35,657 nt of DNA, from positions 1-35,657 of the forward strand of contig CANJEC010000004.1 of assembly GCA_947473395.1 (NCBI GenBank). The letters run 5' to 3'. This DNA is from Actinomycetota bacterium. GTDB taxonomy: Bacteria; Actinomycetota; Acidimicrobiia; Acidimicrobiales; Microtrichaceae. Position 1 is the first letter of the stretch, and each line of letters opens with the position of its first letter. Shown here piece by piece: positions 25,830 to 34,803 of this stretch. Below the pieces are notes generated by a model that worked only from the letters and a program-made list of their open reading frames with translations, was not told where the DNA came from and did not search any database. A program made the translations under genes and the position numbers.

Positions 25830-26680
25830 TGGGGACTGGAAGCCCGCGTTTGGTACTTGTTGGGACACCAATTGGCAACCTTGGCGATCTTTCGGAGCGG
25901 GTAACGCAGGCTTTTGCTGCTGCGGATGTCGTGGCATGTGAGGACACTCGCCGAACCGGCAAGCTGCTCGCCCACCTTGGAGTACGAGCCCCTCGCCTGC
26001 TGCGTCTTGATGAGCACACCGAGTTTGAGCTTGGTCCCGAGATACTCGCCCGAATTTCGAGCGGCGAGGTTGTAGCCGTTGCAAGCGACGCTGGCATGCC
26101 AGGTCTGAGCGACCCCGGCGCAAGAGTCGCCGCACTTGTGGCCGAGGCAGGGTTGCAGATTGAGGTGATTCCTGGCCCGTTTGCAGCAGCCGTTGCATTG
26201 GTGGGGAGTGGGTTATTGACCCACTCTGGCAGATTTGTATTCGAAGGCTTCTTGCCGCGAAAGGGGCCCGATCGGGCTTCTAGGCTGGCGGAGTTGCTGG
26301 GGGAGTCACGCACCATCGTGCTGTACGAAGCGCCACATCGACTTGAGCGAACCTTGACAGACCTAGCGCAGGTGCTCGGCGAAGATCGTCAGGTGGCACT
26401 GTGTCGAGAACTCACCAAGCTGCACGAAGAGACCTGGCGTGCAACGTTGGGGCAGGCCATTGAGCGTTGCCAACAGGTTGCGCCGCGAGGGGAGTATGTC
26501 TTGGTGGTTGACGGCGCTGCGCCGCTACCCGAGGCGACCGATGAGACCATTCTGAGAGCGATCCAAGCGGCCCTCGGCGCTGGGGCTACCCGCCGTGACG
26601 CAGCGGTCAGTGTCGCTCAGCAATTTGGCGTTGCCCCGAACCGCGTGAAGCGGCTGCTCACCCTGTCGGAATCCCCCTAG
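25829..26680 (+). CDS. rsmI: 16S rRNA (cytidine 1402-2'-O)-methyltransferase
   Basis: LVLVGTPIGNLGDLSERVTQAFAAADVVACEDTRRTGKLLAHLG, SDAGMPGLSDPGARV, FEGFLPRKG; overlaps the preceding stop (TAATG). Confidence 0.95.
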   Translation: MGTGSPRLVLVGTPIGNLGDLSERVTQAFAAADVVACEDTRRTGKLLAHLGVRAPRLLRLDEHTEFELGPEILARISSGEVVAVASDAGMPGLSDPGARVAALVAEAGLQIEVIPGPFAAAVALVGSGLLTHSGRFVFEGFLPRKGPDRASRLAELLGESRTIVLYEAPHRLERTLTDLAQVLGEDRQVALCRELTKLHEETWRATLGQAIERCQQVAPRGEYVLVVDGAAPLPEATDETILRAIQAALGAGATRRDAAVSVAQQFGVAPNRVKRLLTLSESP

Positions 26681-26727
26681 CTAGAGCCTCAATGGCCCGA
26701 GCTCTGCAAACTGGGTACATTGCTGCA

Positions 26728-27777
26728 GTGATTGAACCAGTGACTTCTGAACAACCCGCTCTGTACCTAGAGCTGAATGGCTCCTCCGAGTTTGTCAATG
26801 ATGTGTGTGGCATTGGCAACGCACTCGTAGACGTTCTCAGCCAAGAGTCCGACGAGTTCGTTCAGTCGGCGGGTGTGCCGAAGGGGTCCATGACCCTCAT
26901 TGACGAGGAGCGAGCGACCTCGCTCTATGCGCAAATGGGTGCCGGCATCGAGATCTCGGGAGGCTCCGCAGCAAACACCATCGTTGGCGTAGCGGCCCTG
27001 GGTGCAACTGCGCAGTACATCGGCAAGGTGCGCGATGACCAACTTGGCGCAGTATTCGCTCACGACATTCGCGCAACAGGAGTGACCTATCAGATTGACT
27101 CAGCAGCCACTGGGCCATCAACAGGTTGCTGCTTGATCTTGATTACGCCTGATGCACAGCGAACAATGAACACCTTCCTCGGCGCATCGGTGCATCTCTC
27201 CCCAGAGGACATCGACCTTGTAGCAATTGCCGCCTCAAAGATTTTGTACCTTGAGGGCTATCTGTTTGACCCGCCAGAAGCGCAGGAAGCCTTTCGTGCC
27301 GCAGCGGCCTGTGCACATGACGCCGGACGCCTGGTGGCTGTGACGCTGTCAGACAGTTTTTGCGTAGAGCGTCACCGTGAGGCCTTCGTCGACCTGCTGC
27401 AGAATCACTCTGACTTGGTGTTTGCCAATGAGGCGGAGATCTGCTCGTTGTTCCAGACAGATTCCTTTGATGAAGCACTAGAGCAAGTCAAAAAACTGAA
27501 CGTGACTGCCGCAGTGACTCGCTCCGAGAAGGGCTCAGTTGTGGTTCATGAAGATCATGTTCTCGAAGTGGCTGCAGCACCACTCGACGACCTTGTAGAC
27601 ACCACGGGTGCTGGGGACTTATATGCAGCAGGCTTTTTGTACGGTGTCAGCCAGGGCCTTGATCTAGCTACCTGCGGTGCCTTGGGGTCGGTGGCGGCTG
27701 CAGAGGTGATCTCACATCTCGGTGCTCGGCCAGTGGCCAGCCTGAGTGAGTTAGCCAAAACGGTTCTTGGTGGCTGA
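26728..27777 (+). CDS. PfkB family sugar/adenosine kinase
   Basis: CGIGNALVDVLSQ, SGGSAANTIVGVAALGATAQYIGKVRDDQLG, DTTGAGDLYAAGFLYG; TACATT 6 nt upstream of GTG 26728; ORF track starts at 26692. Confidence 0.92.
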   Translation: MIEPVTSEQPALYLELNGSSEFVNDVCGIGNALVDVLSQESDEFVQSAGVPKGSMTLIDEERATSLYAQMGAGIEISGGSAANTIVGVAALGATAQYIGKVRDDQLGAVFAHDIRATGVTYQIDSAATGPSTGCCLILITPDAQRTMNTFLGASVHLSPEDIDLVAIAASKILYLEGYLFDPPEAQEAFRAAAACAHDAGRLVAVTLSDSFCVERHREAFVDLLQNHSDLVFANEAEICSLFQTDSFDEALEQVKKLNVTAAVTRSEKGSVVVHEDHVLEVAAAPLDDLVDTTGAGDLYAAGFLYGVSQGLDLATCGALGSVAAAEVISHLGARPVASLSELAKTVLGG

Positions 27778-27840
27778 GCGGTCCTTGTTCGCAAGTTACC
27801 CAACGACCAACCCATAAGGTCACTAGCTAGTTCCGGCTGA

Positions 27841-28584
27841 TCAGCAGTTCAGGCTGCTCAGCAGTGCAGGCAGTTCACCGATGTGAGCACAACTGTGGAA
27901 TTGCTCGGCCTGCAGATCAGTCGAGTCGTGCTCCTCAAGCGCCCACGTGACGTGATAGGGAACATGCACTGCTTGTGCGCCGAGCTCGAGCACCGGCAGC
28001 ACATCGGAACGAACCGAGTTGCCCACCATGAGGAATTCCTTGGCCGGCACCGAGCGTTGGTGCAGAACTCGCTGGTAGGACGCAGCAGTCTTGTCGCTCA
28101 GAATTTCGATGCCAGAAAAGACCGGGGCGATTCCCGATTGCGCAATCTTGGACTCCTGATGAAGCAGGTCACCCTTGGTGATGAGTAGCAGCTCGTAGGA
28201 CCCAGCAAGTGCATCAAGGGCGGCGGTCACCCCGTCGAGAAGTTCCACCGGATGATTGAGCAGTTCATGGCCCCACTCAAGAATCTCCGCTATGACGGAG
28301 GCTGGGATCTCACCTTCTGATATCTCGATTGCTGTCTCGATCATCGACAAGGTGAACGCTTTTGCTCCGTACCCGAGCAGCTGCAAATTGCGCCGTTCGA
28401 TGTTGATCAGTTGAGTCTCGATGAGATCCCGGCGAGAGGAGTCGCTGCTAGTTGGATTCTGTAGGCGAGAGGCCTGAGTCCACGGGGCAATGAGTTCACA
28501 GAAGCGTTCCGTTGTGAGCAAAAAATGGTTCTCGCTGTGCCAGAGGGTGTCATCAGCATCGAATCCGATTGTTGTTAGCGCCAC
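27841..28584 (-). CDS. HAD family hydrolase
   Basis: IGFDADDTLWHSENHF (motif I), LLLITKGDLLHQESKI, KEFLMVGNSVRSDVLPVLELGA. Confidence 0.9.
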   Translation of the reverse strand: MALTTIGFDADDTLWHSENHFLLTTERFCELIAPWTQASRLQNPTSSDSSRRDLIETQLINIERRNLQLLGYGAKAFTLSMIETAIEISEGEIPASVIAEILEWGHELLNHPVELLDGVTAALDALAGSYELLLITKGDLLHQESKIAQSGIAPVFSGIEILSDKTAASYQRVLHQRSVPAKEFLMVGNSVRSDVLPVLELGAQAVHVPYHVTWALEEHDSTDLQAEQFHSCAHIGELPALLSSLNC

Positions 28585-28733
28585 AGGTCATCTCCAGGAG
28601 TATTGCCAAATCATGTCAGAGGCTGGCAGCGGCAGGTGGCGCGGAGGAGATCAGGAGGGCAAGTGGGTTGCAAAAAGAAGTATTCGACCAAGACCTGTAT
28701 GCTGTCCCCTTCAGTCAGTTCAAGGAGGACTCG

Positions 28734-29624
28734 GTGGGGCATCGGTCAACTGAACAAGAGCAATGTCCGGCATGTGGCGGACCTGGCCGCGATCGCAACT
28801 ACCGAATCGAGAGTTTTGATCTCTTCCGCTGCAGACTCTGCGCCACGGAATACCTCGTGCAGAGCCCTGATCGTGACCCAGTAGAGAGCACCTATTGGGA
28901 TGGCTACAAGTTTGAGCTCTACGCAACTGACCTAGTGCAGGCAAATTACGAGGACCGCTATGAGCAGATTCTGAGCGGAGTCGAGATGCAACATGGCCCG
29001 CTTGAGTCAGTGCTTGACATTGGATGCGGCATTGGGAACTTCATCGACTGGGCATCTCGTCGCGGTATGCGAGCAGTCGGCGCCGATGTCGACGCAGGAG
29101 CAGTTGAAACTGCCCAAGGGCGGGGCCTGACGGCTTACAACGTTGATGACCTGCCCGCTGAGATTCCAGATGGCTCAGTTGACCTCCTCACCCTGTGGGA
29201 CGTGATTGAGCATGTGCATGATCCCCGTGGTTTGTTGCAGCGCTCCCTGCGTTACCTTCGACCTGGCGGCCTCGTGGTCATGGAGACCCCCGACGTACAG
29301 TTCCCCGCTCGACCGTTTGTGATTGGTGTGCGCAAGATTGCCGAGCCGATCCGTTGGAGCGACATGTTGTACTACGCGGATCATCAGGTGTACTTCTCGG
29401 GCCGCGGCCTGAGCACACTCATGGCACGCTGCGGGCTGAATGTGGTTGATCAGCAAGGCCTGCGCTCACCGACTGCCAAGATGGCCAACGTTATGGAGCA
29501 CTGGGCGGCGACGGGAACGGGTGCCGGCAAGCTGGGCCCAGCGTTGTATAAGCCGGTTGACCTAGCGATGCGAGCTATCGGCATGACCAACAAGCTGATC
29601 ATGGTGGGCCAACTTCCCGAGTAG
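28734..29624 (+). CDS. Class I SAM-dependent methyltransferase with N-terminal zinc-ribbon-like segment
   Basis: aaggagg RBS then GTG 28734; CPACGGPG..RCRLCATEY; VLDIGCGIGNFIDWASRRGMRAVGADVDAGAVE, LLTLWDVIEHVHDPRGLLQRSLRYLRPGGLVVMETPD. Confidence 0.9.
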   Translation: MGHRSTEQEQCPACGGPGRDRNYRIESFDLFRCRLCATEYLVQSPDRDPVESTYWDGYKFELYATDLVQANYEDRYEQILSGVEMQHGPLESVLDIGCGIGNFIDWASRRGMRAVGADVDAGAVETAQGRGLTAYNVDDLPAEIPDGSVDLLTLWDVIEHVHDPRGLLQRSLRYLRPGGLVVMETPDVQFPARPFVIGVRKIAEPIRWSDMLYYADHQVYFSGRGLSTLMARCGLNVVDQQGLRSPTAKMANVMEHWAATGTGAGKLGPALYKPVDLAMRAIGMTNKLIMVGQLPE

Positions 29625-29721
29625 GGCCGCACTACACCGAAGGAGTGTCTCCGTCCTCAGTGCTCACTGATGTCGGGTCCGCACTCACTGCCGATACGCT
29701 AGTGGCACTCGGCCGTAATGC

Positions 29722-32721
29722 ATGGCGGCCCGAACTTTGGGGAACCGGTTGCAAACCATCGATCAACCGACCACGACCCAAGCGCCGCGGCAGCGACCAC
29801 CCTGGAGTACGGCTGCGGCCATTGGCCTTGCGATCGCCGCAATCCCACTGCTGATCCTTGCAATCTTCAATAAGTGGGGTGTGCTGGTTCTGGTGGTGAT
29901 CGCACTCACTGTCGGCCTATCTATCTGGGTCTGGCAACGAGGACTGCTTTTTTATGAAGCAGTTGCTTTCCTGATCCACTTCGATGGCCTTGGAGCAGGA
30001 CCAATTCGAATGGGGCGCGCCGTTGCCCTCGTGGCCGGTCTGCTCATGATTTACAAACTGGTGGTGCAACGTTGGCGTCCACCCGCTCTTCCCTTGCGGA
30101 CCTGGGCGCCCGTGTTCGTGTTGCTGACCTGGGCTGCTGCTAGTGGGCTTTGGTCTGCCGAGGCACTTTCGTTTTTGAACACCATGGGGCAGTTCATGCT
30201 CGGTGTGGTGTTCTTTTGCATTACGGCGCTCATGGTGGACAGTCACCGAGCGCTGCACAAATTTCTTCGGGCCTACTGGATCGGCGGACTTTTCGGTGCC
30301 TCGCTAGGAATCCTGGCTCTGTTTTTGGGGACTCGCTCCGTTGGATTCGGAAAGGATCCCAACTTCTTTGGCTTGTTGATGGCTTCGATGATTCCGCTCA
30401 CCGTCTATTACCGCAGACACGCCGCCACAGTGAAAATCAAGTGGTGGTACACCTTTACGCTGTTTGCAGTATTGGGCGGTGCGGCCGGGGCGGGCAGTCG
30501 CTCTGGACTGATCGGTGCTGCGATTGCGCTGTTTGGCACCATGGTGACTCGGCCCGGCCTGAGCGCTGGTCGCAGGTCCCGGGTGGCTATCGGCGCATTG
30601 TTGCTTGCAGTCATGGCCTTTGGAGTTGGGTTCATTGCTAACCCAAATAATTTGGAGCGCGGATTCTCTGACCGCGGTGCCGGGCGCTTGGACTTTTGGA
30701 CTGTGACAAGTGCGTTGATTCAGGAGCAGCCGGTGACGGGCTACGGGTTTGGTCAACTGCGGCTTCTGATCTCTCCGAACCTGCTGGTGACTCCGGGAAG
30801 CCAGCAACTCAATGAGGACCGAGCCGACGTGTCTTCTCATAACACTTGGATGGACGTAACAGGAGACCTTGGCGTCATTGGGCTCTTGATGTTCGTCTCG
30901 ATCTTCTTGATGACGATGCTGAATCTGTTACGGCCGCGATGGTTACAGATGAAGGAGATCTCCGTCACCTTGTTTGTGATGATGCTGCCGGTGCTTTCAA
31001 GTTCCATGTTCTTGCCGCTCCTGAATAACAAGCTGGCTTGGGCAGTCATTGGGCTCGCTGCTGGTTTGCAGGTTCCTTCTTGGAGATCTCGCTGGAAAGG
31101 CATGTCAGGAGTTGGGCAAGCAGAGGAACCCCCGGTTGGTCACGAGCTTGAAAGGATCGCGCCCGAGGCTTACTCCCCAAGTCCGACAGCATCACGGCCT
31201 GGCACGTGGACGGACACCTGGGTTGACTCTGCGAGTCTTGAGCAGACCCAGTCTGGCAAGGTTGAGCGCTGGCAAACTGAGCGGCTCGTGCCGGGAAGCG
31301 AACTCGACCTTGCCTCTGGTCAAGTCGCATTCCAACAGTCCTCGCCGCTTGATGAGGACGAGGTACCGCTCGCAAGGTGGGACCTGCGTTTTTCTACACG
31401 GGCCCGCCGGCAGATTGTTGCCACGGCTCTGATTGGCGGCATTCTTGGCGGGGTGGTTGCGAGCATGCTTCCCGTTCACTACACCGCGACCGCTGCAGTG
31501 ATCCCCCCACGCCTCGACCGTTCCGTGCCGAGTGAGTATGTCTTGATTGACCGTGAGCGGTTACAGGGCGTGTTGACCACTGTCGTTTCTCTTGCGTACG
31601 CACAGGAACTCAAAACGCTGTCTGGGGTTGATCTCACTGTTCGGCAGATCAGCGATCGGATGTCAGCCACCCGCCCCAAGTTGGGCTTGTTAGTTCAGTT
31701 GCAATACAGCGATACCAGCCAAGCCAATGTGCTGGCCGTGCAGCCGTATCTCGTTACAGCGATGGACAATATTTTCGAGAACAGTCGTACTGCGGCAGAG
31801 GCGCAAGTTGCCGACGAGCTGCGACCAACGATCCCTGGCGAGGCTCGGTACTACTCGGGTGCCTTCTACATCCGTGCCTATCAGGATGCAGTTTTAGGCC
31901 AAGAGCAGCCTTCAGTCTTTTGGATTGTCCTAGTCTCGATCGCATCCGCAGGGCTGCTCGCAACGGGGTTGGTCATGGCTGGGAGTCGGTTCCCAAGAGT
32001 CGACCCTCGAGATGACGTCTATGAGTTCACCGGTCTACGCAAATGGACTCACGTGAGTGGCGGAACCCGCAAGAAGACAAGGTCCACCCCGAAACAACTC
32101 GAACAGATCATCACCTCAGCGGTAAACGCTGGCACCTCTGACGAGTTCCCGAGTCGGATAGTGGTCGCTGCTCCGAGAGATGGGGTCGAGGTGCGCAGAT
32201 TAGCGGCTGGTCTTGCCGCCGCCTGCGTGGCAGATGGGCGCAGAGTGGTCCTAATAGATGCGCAGCTAGCTCATCCAACTCTTAGTGCAAGATTGGCTCG
32301 GCGTACCTCTAAAGGTGTGGCCGACCTAGAGGCCGCAGCGCTAAGCGGAAACGAGGGCAGCCTGACCGTGGAAGGAGTCATGCGCCCCGTCTCGGCTCGT
32401 CGCCTCCCGAGAGAAGCTCGTCAGCTTCTGGGCGCAGATGCAGATCAGCTGCGCTTTATCCCAGCCGGGTCGCGTTCGGCGCGCAAGCAGAAGATCATCG
32501 ATGGGGCCTGGCTAGATCAGATCAGCCCCGAGGTAGTTGTTGTGGTGCTCGCGCCTCCAACCCTTGGCAGTACTGCAGTGAGTGCTCTGATGGAATGGAG
32601 CGATGCCTCGGTCTTGGCAGTCACCGAGGGAATCACCAGAACTCAAGATGCCGAGGATGCAGCGGGTACAGTGCAGCTATTTTCTGCTGGCGCTGAGGGA
32701 ATCGTGTGTATCAACAACTAA
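29722..32721 (+). CDS. Three-module membrane protein: O-antigen ligase/Wzy-like + Wzz-like + degenerate BY-kinase-like C-terminus (999 aa)
   Basis: ~10 N-terminal TM segments with 'SSHNTWMDVTGDLGVIGLLMFVSIFL'; Wzz-like 'RRQIVATALIGGILGGVVASMLPVHYTATAAVIP ... VFWIVLVSIASAGLLATGLVM'; kinase-fold 'SRIVVAAPRDGVEVRRLAAGLAAACVADGRRVVLIDAQLAHPTL' without Walker A. Confidence 0.85.
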   Translation: MAARTLGNRLQTIDQPTTTQAPRQRPPWSTAAAIGLAIAAIPLLILAIFNKWGVLVLVVIALTVGLSIWVWQRGLLFYEAVAFLIHFDGLGAGPIRMGRAVALVAGLLMIYKLVVQRWRPPALPLRTWAPVFVLLTWAAASGLWSAEALSFLNTMGQFMLGVVFFCITALMVDSHRALHKFLRAYWIGGLFGASLGILALFLGTRSVGFGKDPNFFGLLMASMIPLTVYYRRHAATVKIKWWYTFTLFAVLGGAAGAGSRSGLIGAAIALFGTMVTRPGLSAGRRSRVAIGALLLAVMAFGVGFIANPNNLERGFSDRGAGRLDFWTVTSALIQEQPVTGYGFGQLRLLISPNLLVTPGSQQLNEDRADVSSHNTWMDVTGDLGVIGLLMFVSIFLMTMLNLLRPRWLQMKEISVTLFVMMLPVLSSSMFLPLLNNKLAWAVIGLAAGLQVPSWRSRWKGMSGVGQAEEPPVGHELERIAPEAYSPSPTASRPGTWTDTWVDSASLEQTQSGKVERWQTERLVPGSELDLASGQVAFQQSSPLDEDEVPLARWDLRFSTRARRQIVATALIGGILGGVVASMLPVHYTATAAVIPPRLDRSVPSEYVLIDRERLQGVLTTVVSLAYAQELKTLSGVDLTVRQISDRMSATRPKLGLLVQLQYSDTSQANVLAVQPYLVTAMDNIFENSRTAAEAQVADELRPTIPGEARYYSGAFYIRAYQDAVLGQEQPSVFWIVLVSIASAGLLATGLVMAGSRFPRVDPRDDVYEFTGLRKWTHVSGGTRKKTRSTPKQLEQIITSAVNAGTSDEFPSRIVVAAPRDGVEVRRLAAGLAAACVADGRRVVLIDAQLAHPTLSARLARRTSKGVADLEAAALSGNEGSLTVEGVMRPVSARRLPREARQLLGADADQLRFIPAGSRSARKQKIIDGAWLDQISPEVVVVVLAPPTLGSTAVSALMEWSDASVLAVTEGITRTQDAEDAAGTVQLFSAGAEGIVCINN

Positions 32722-32734
32722 GGCACTACCGATC

Positions 32735-33517
32735 ATGATTCAACAGCCGAGTTTGCAGTGGATTGATAACCATTGCCACCTTGAAGATGACTCGACCCTA
32801 GGTGCGGTTCTTGAGGCCTCTTCGAAGGCCGGGGTCACCCAGATGATTACCGTCGGTACCGATGCCGTCAGTTCGGCTGCGTGCCTAGCGCTCGCAGCAC
32901 AATACGAGCAGGTGTGGGCCACCGTTGGGCTCCATCCACATGAGGCTGCAGAAGGCCTTGACGAAGTGCTGAAGGTCCTCAAGGCCAACGCAGGGAATCC
33001 CAAGATGGTTGCCATTGGTGAATGTGGGCTGGATTATCACTACGACCATGCGCCGCGAGAGATTCAGCGCAAGGTATTTGCACAACAGATCTCCTTGGCG
33101 CATGAATATGACCTGCCGCTTGTGATTCACACTCGCAATGCATGGGAGGAGACCTTTGAGATCCTTGATGCCGAGTCGATTCCAACGCGTACGGTGTTTC
33201 ATTGCTTTACTGGCGGGGTAGCAGAAGCTGCTGCTTGCATTGAGCGGGGAGCGCTGCTCTCCATCAGCGGTATCGTGACCTTTCCGAGTGCTGATGATGT
33301 TCGTTCCGCAGTGTGCAGCACTCCTTTGAGCGCCCTCATGGTAGAGACGGATTCGCCGTTCCTGACACCCGTGCCGCATCGCGGTAAGCCAAATACTCCT
33401 GCGCTCGTTGGTCTGATTGGCGCAGAGATTGCTCGCCTGCATGAGGTTGGTGTCTCGATAGTTGCCAACGAGACCACCGCAACCGCTCTGCAGTTCTATG
33501 GCCTTGATGCACAGTGA
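32735..33517 (+). CDS. tatD: TatD family metal-dependent hydrolase
   Basis: WIDNHCHLEDD, WATVGLHPHEA, AIGECGLDYHYDHAPREIQRKVFAQQISLA, LPLVIHTRNAWEETFEIL, VFHCFTGG, LMVETDSPFLTPVPHRGKPNTPALV; start trimmed to ATG 32735. Confidence 0.95.
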   Translation: MIQQPSLQWIDNHCHLEDDSTLGAVLEASSKAGVTQMITVGTDAVSSAACLALAAQYEQVWATVGLHPHEAAEGLDEVLKVLKANAGNPKMVAIGECGLDYHYDHAPREIQRKVFAQQISLAHEYDLPLVIHTRNAWEETFEILDAESIPTRTVFHCFTGGVAEAAACIERGALLSISGIVTFPSADDVRSAVCSTPLSALMVETDSPFLTPVPHRGKPNTPALVGLIGAEIARLHEVGVSIVANETTATALQFYGLDAQ

Positions 33518-33876
33518 ATCGGCTTCCACCTCGAATGATTCTGGCCTTGGCATTGACGGCGGTTGCCGTGCTCCTGCTAGCGGTTGGGGCGCTTCGCAGT
33601 GACCCCGAGTCCAAACCAGAAGACCAAGCTCAAACAGGGTCTGAGAACAGTTCCACGAGTACTTCCACTACCAAGGCTTCGGTTCAGGAACAGTCCACCA
33701 CGACTACCTCGATCAAGCTCTTGCCAGATTGGTACCCCAAAGGGTCAAGCCGATATTCAGATCGCGCTCCGGCAGTCACAGTGACTACCTTGCCCCCGAC
33801 GACCACCACCACAACCAAGACGAGTTCTACAACGAGCAGTGTCGGCCGCGCGAATTCCTCAGTTGCAGGAAACTAG
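33514..33876 (+). CDS. Small Thr/Ser-rich, N-terminally membrane-anchored or secreted protein
   Basis: GTGA overlap with tatD stop; MILALALTAVAVLLLAVGALRSDP TM/signal, Thr/Ser-rich tail. Confidence 0.65.
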   Translation: MNRLPPRMILALALTAVAVLLLAVGALRSDPESKPEDQAQTGSENSSTSTSTTKASVQEQSTTTTSIKLLPDWYPKGSSRYSDRAPAVTVTTLPPTTTTTTKTSSTTSSVGRANSSVAGN

Positions 33877-33882
33877 CCGGCC

Positions 33883-34794
33883 ATGCTCGGTGCTGGAGAA
33901 ATAACTGAGCTACTAGAACGCTACGGGCTGACGGCGCGAAAGGCCTTAGGGCAAAACTTTGTTGCTGATCCCAACACGGTGATGAAGATTGCTCGGCTTG
34001 CTCAAGTCGGGGCAGGAGACCATGTGGTCGAGATCGGCCCTGGGTTGGGTTCGCTGACCTTGGCTCTTGCCGATACTGGGGCGCAAGTGCTCGCAGTAGA
34101 AAAGGACGAAACCCTGCTGCCGGTGCTGAGCGATGTGTTGAACGCCTACGGCGCAGAACAGGTACAGGTCGTGCAGGCGGATGCACTGACGGTGAACTGG
34201 CCCGAACTCTTGGCTTCGGCAGCTCCCGTAGCTGACCAAGCTTTGGTAGGTGGCGAGGACACTGTCGACACTGGGGACACCCAGTGGACGCTCGTTGCGA
34301 ACCTTCCGTATAACACTGCTGTTGCGCTGATCATGGGAGTGCTCGCAGACGCACCGATGGTTCAGCGCATGGTGGTGATGGTGCAATCCGAAGTGGCCGA
34401 TCGCTTGGTGGCCGGCCCGGGTGGGCGAACGATTGGCATCCCTTCGATTCGATTGGCCTGGTTTGCAGAAGCAGAACTTCTTGCCACTGTGCCACCTGAA
34501 GTATTCATTCCGCGTCCCCGGGTCACCTCGGCACTCGTTGGGATCACCCGCCGCGAACCGCCCTCTACGAGGGTGAGTGAATCGCAACTCATGGCACTTG
34601 TCACCCGCGCGTATAGCCAGCGACGCAAGATGCTCCGCTCAACTCTGGGCAAGGCAGTATCTGCCGCGGCTTTTGAGGCTGCGGGAATTGCAGGTACCTC
34701 GCGCCCAGAGGAACTCGATGTCGTTGCCTGGGCGCGATTGGCCGAAGCAGTGAACGCCCACCCTGTAGAAGTTGCGCCCGAGGCTCTGCCCTAA
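33883..34794 (+). CDS. rsmA: 16S rRNA (adenine1518/1519-N6)-dimethyltransferase
   Basis: RYGLTARKALGQNFVADPNTVMKIARLA, VVEIGPGLGSLTLALAD, VANLPYNTAVALIMGVL, FIPRPRVTSALVGI. Confidence 0.95.
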   Translation: MLGAGEITELLERYGLTARKALGQNFVADPNTVMKIARLAQVGAGDHVVEIGPGLGSLTLALADTGAQVLAVEKDETLLPVLSDVLNAYGAEQVQVVQADALTVNWPELLASAAPVADQALVGGEDTVDTGDTQWTLVANLPYNTAVALIMGVLADAPMVQRMVVMVQSEVADRLVAGPGGRTIGIPSIRLAWFAEAELLATVPPEVFIPRPRVTSALVGITRREPPSTRVSESQLMALVTRAYSQRRKMLRSTLGKAVSAAAFEAAGIAGTSRPEELDVVAWARLAEAVNAHPVEVAPEALP

Positions 34795-34797
34795 CCT
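34792..34797 (+). promoter_or_regulatory. -10-like TAACCT starting at the rsmA stop codon, 6 nt upstream of GTG 34804
   Basis: Motif and spacing read directly. Confidence 0.45.
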
Positions 34798-34803
34798 TGC
34801 AGC

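Noticed and set aside
30304-30840. 178-aa minus-strand ORF
   Set aside because: Antisense shadow of the Wzy-like coding region.
32885-33553. 222-aa minus-strand ORF
   Set aside because: Antisense to tatD, which has clear family motifs.
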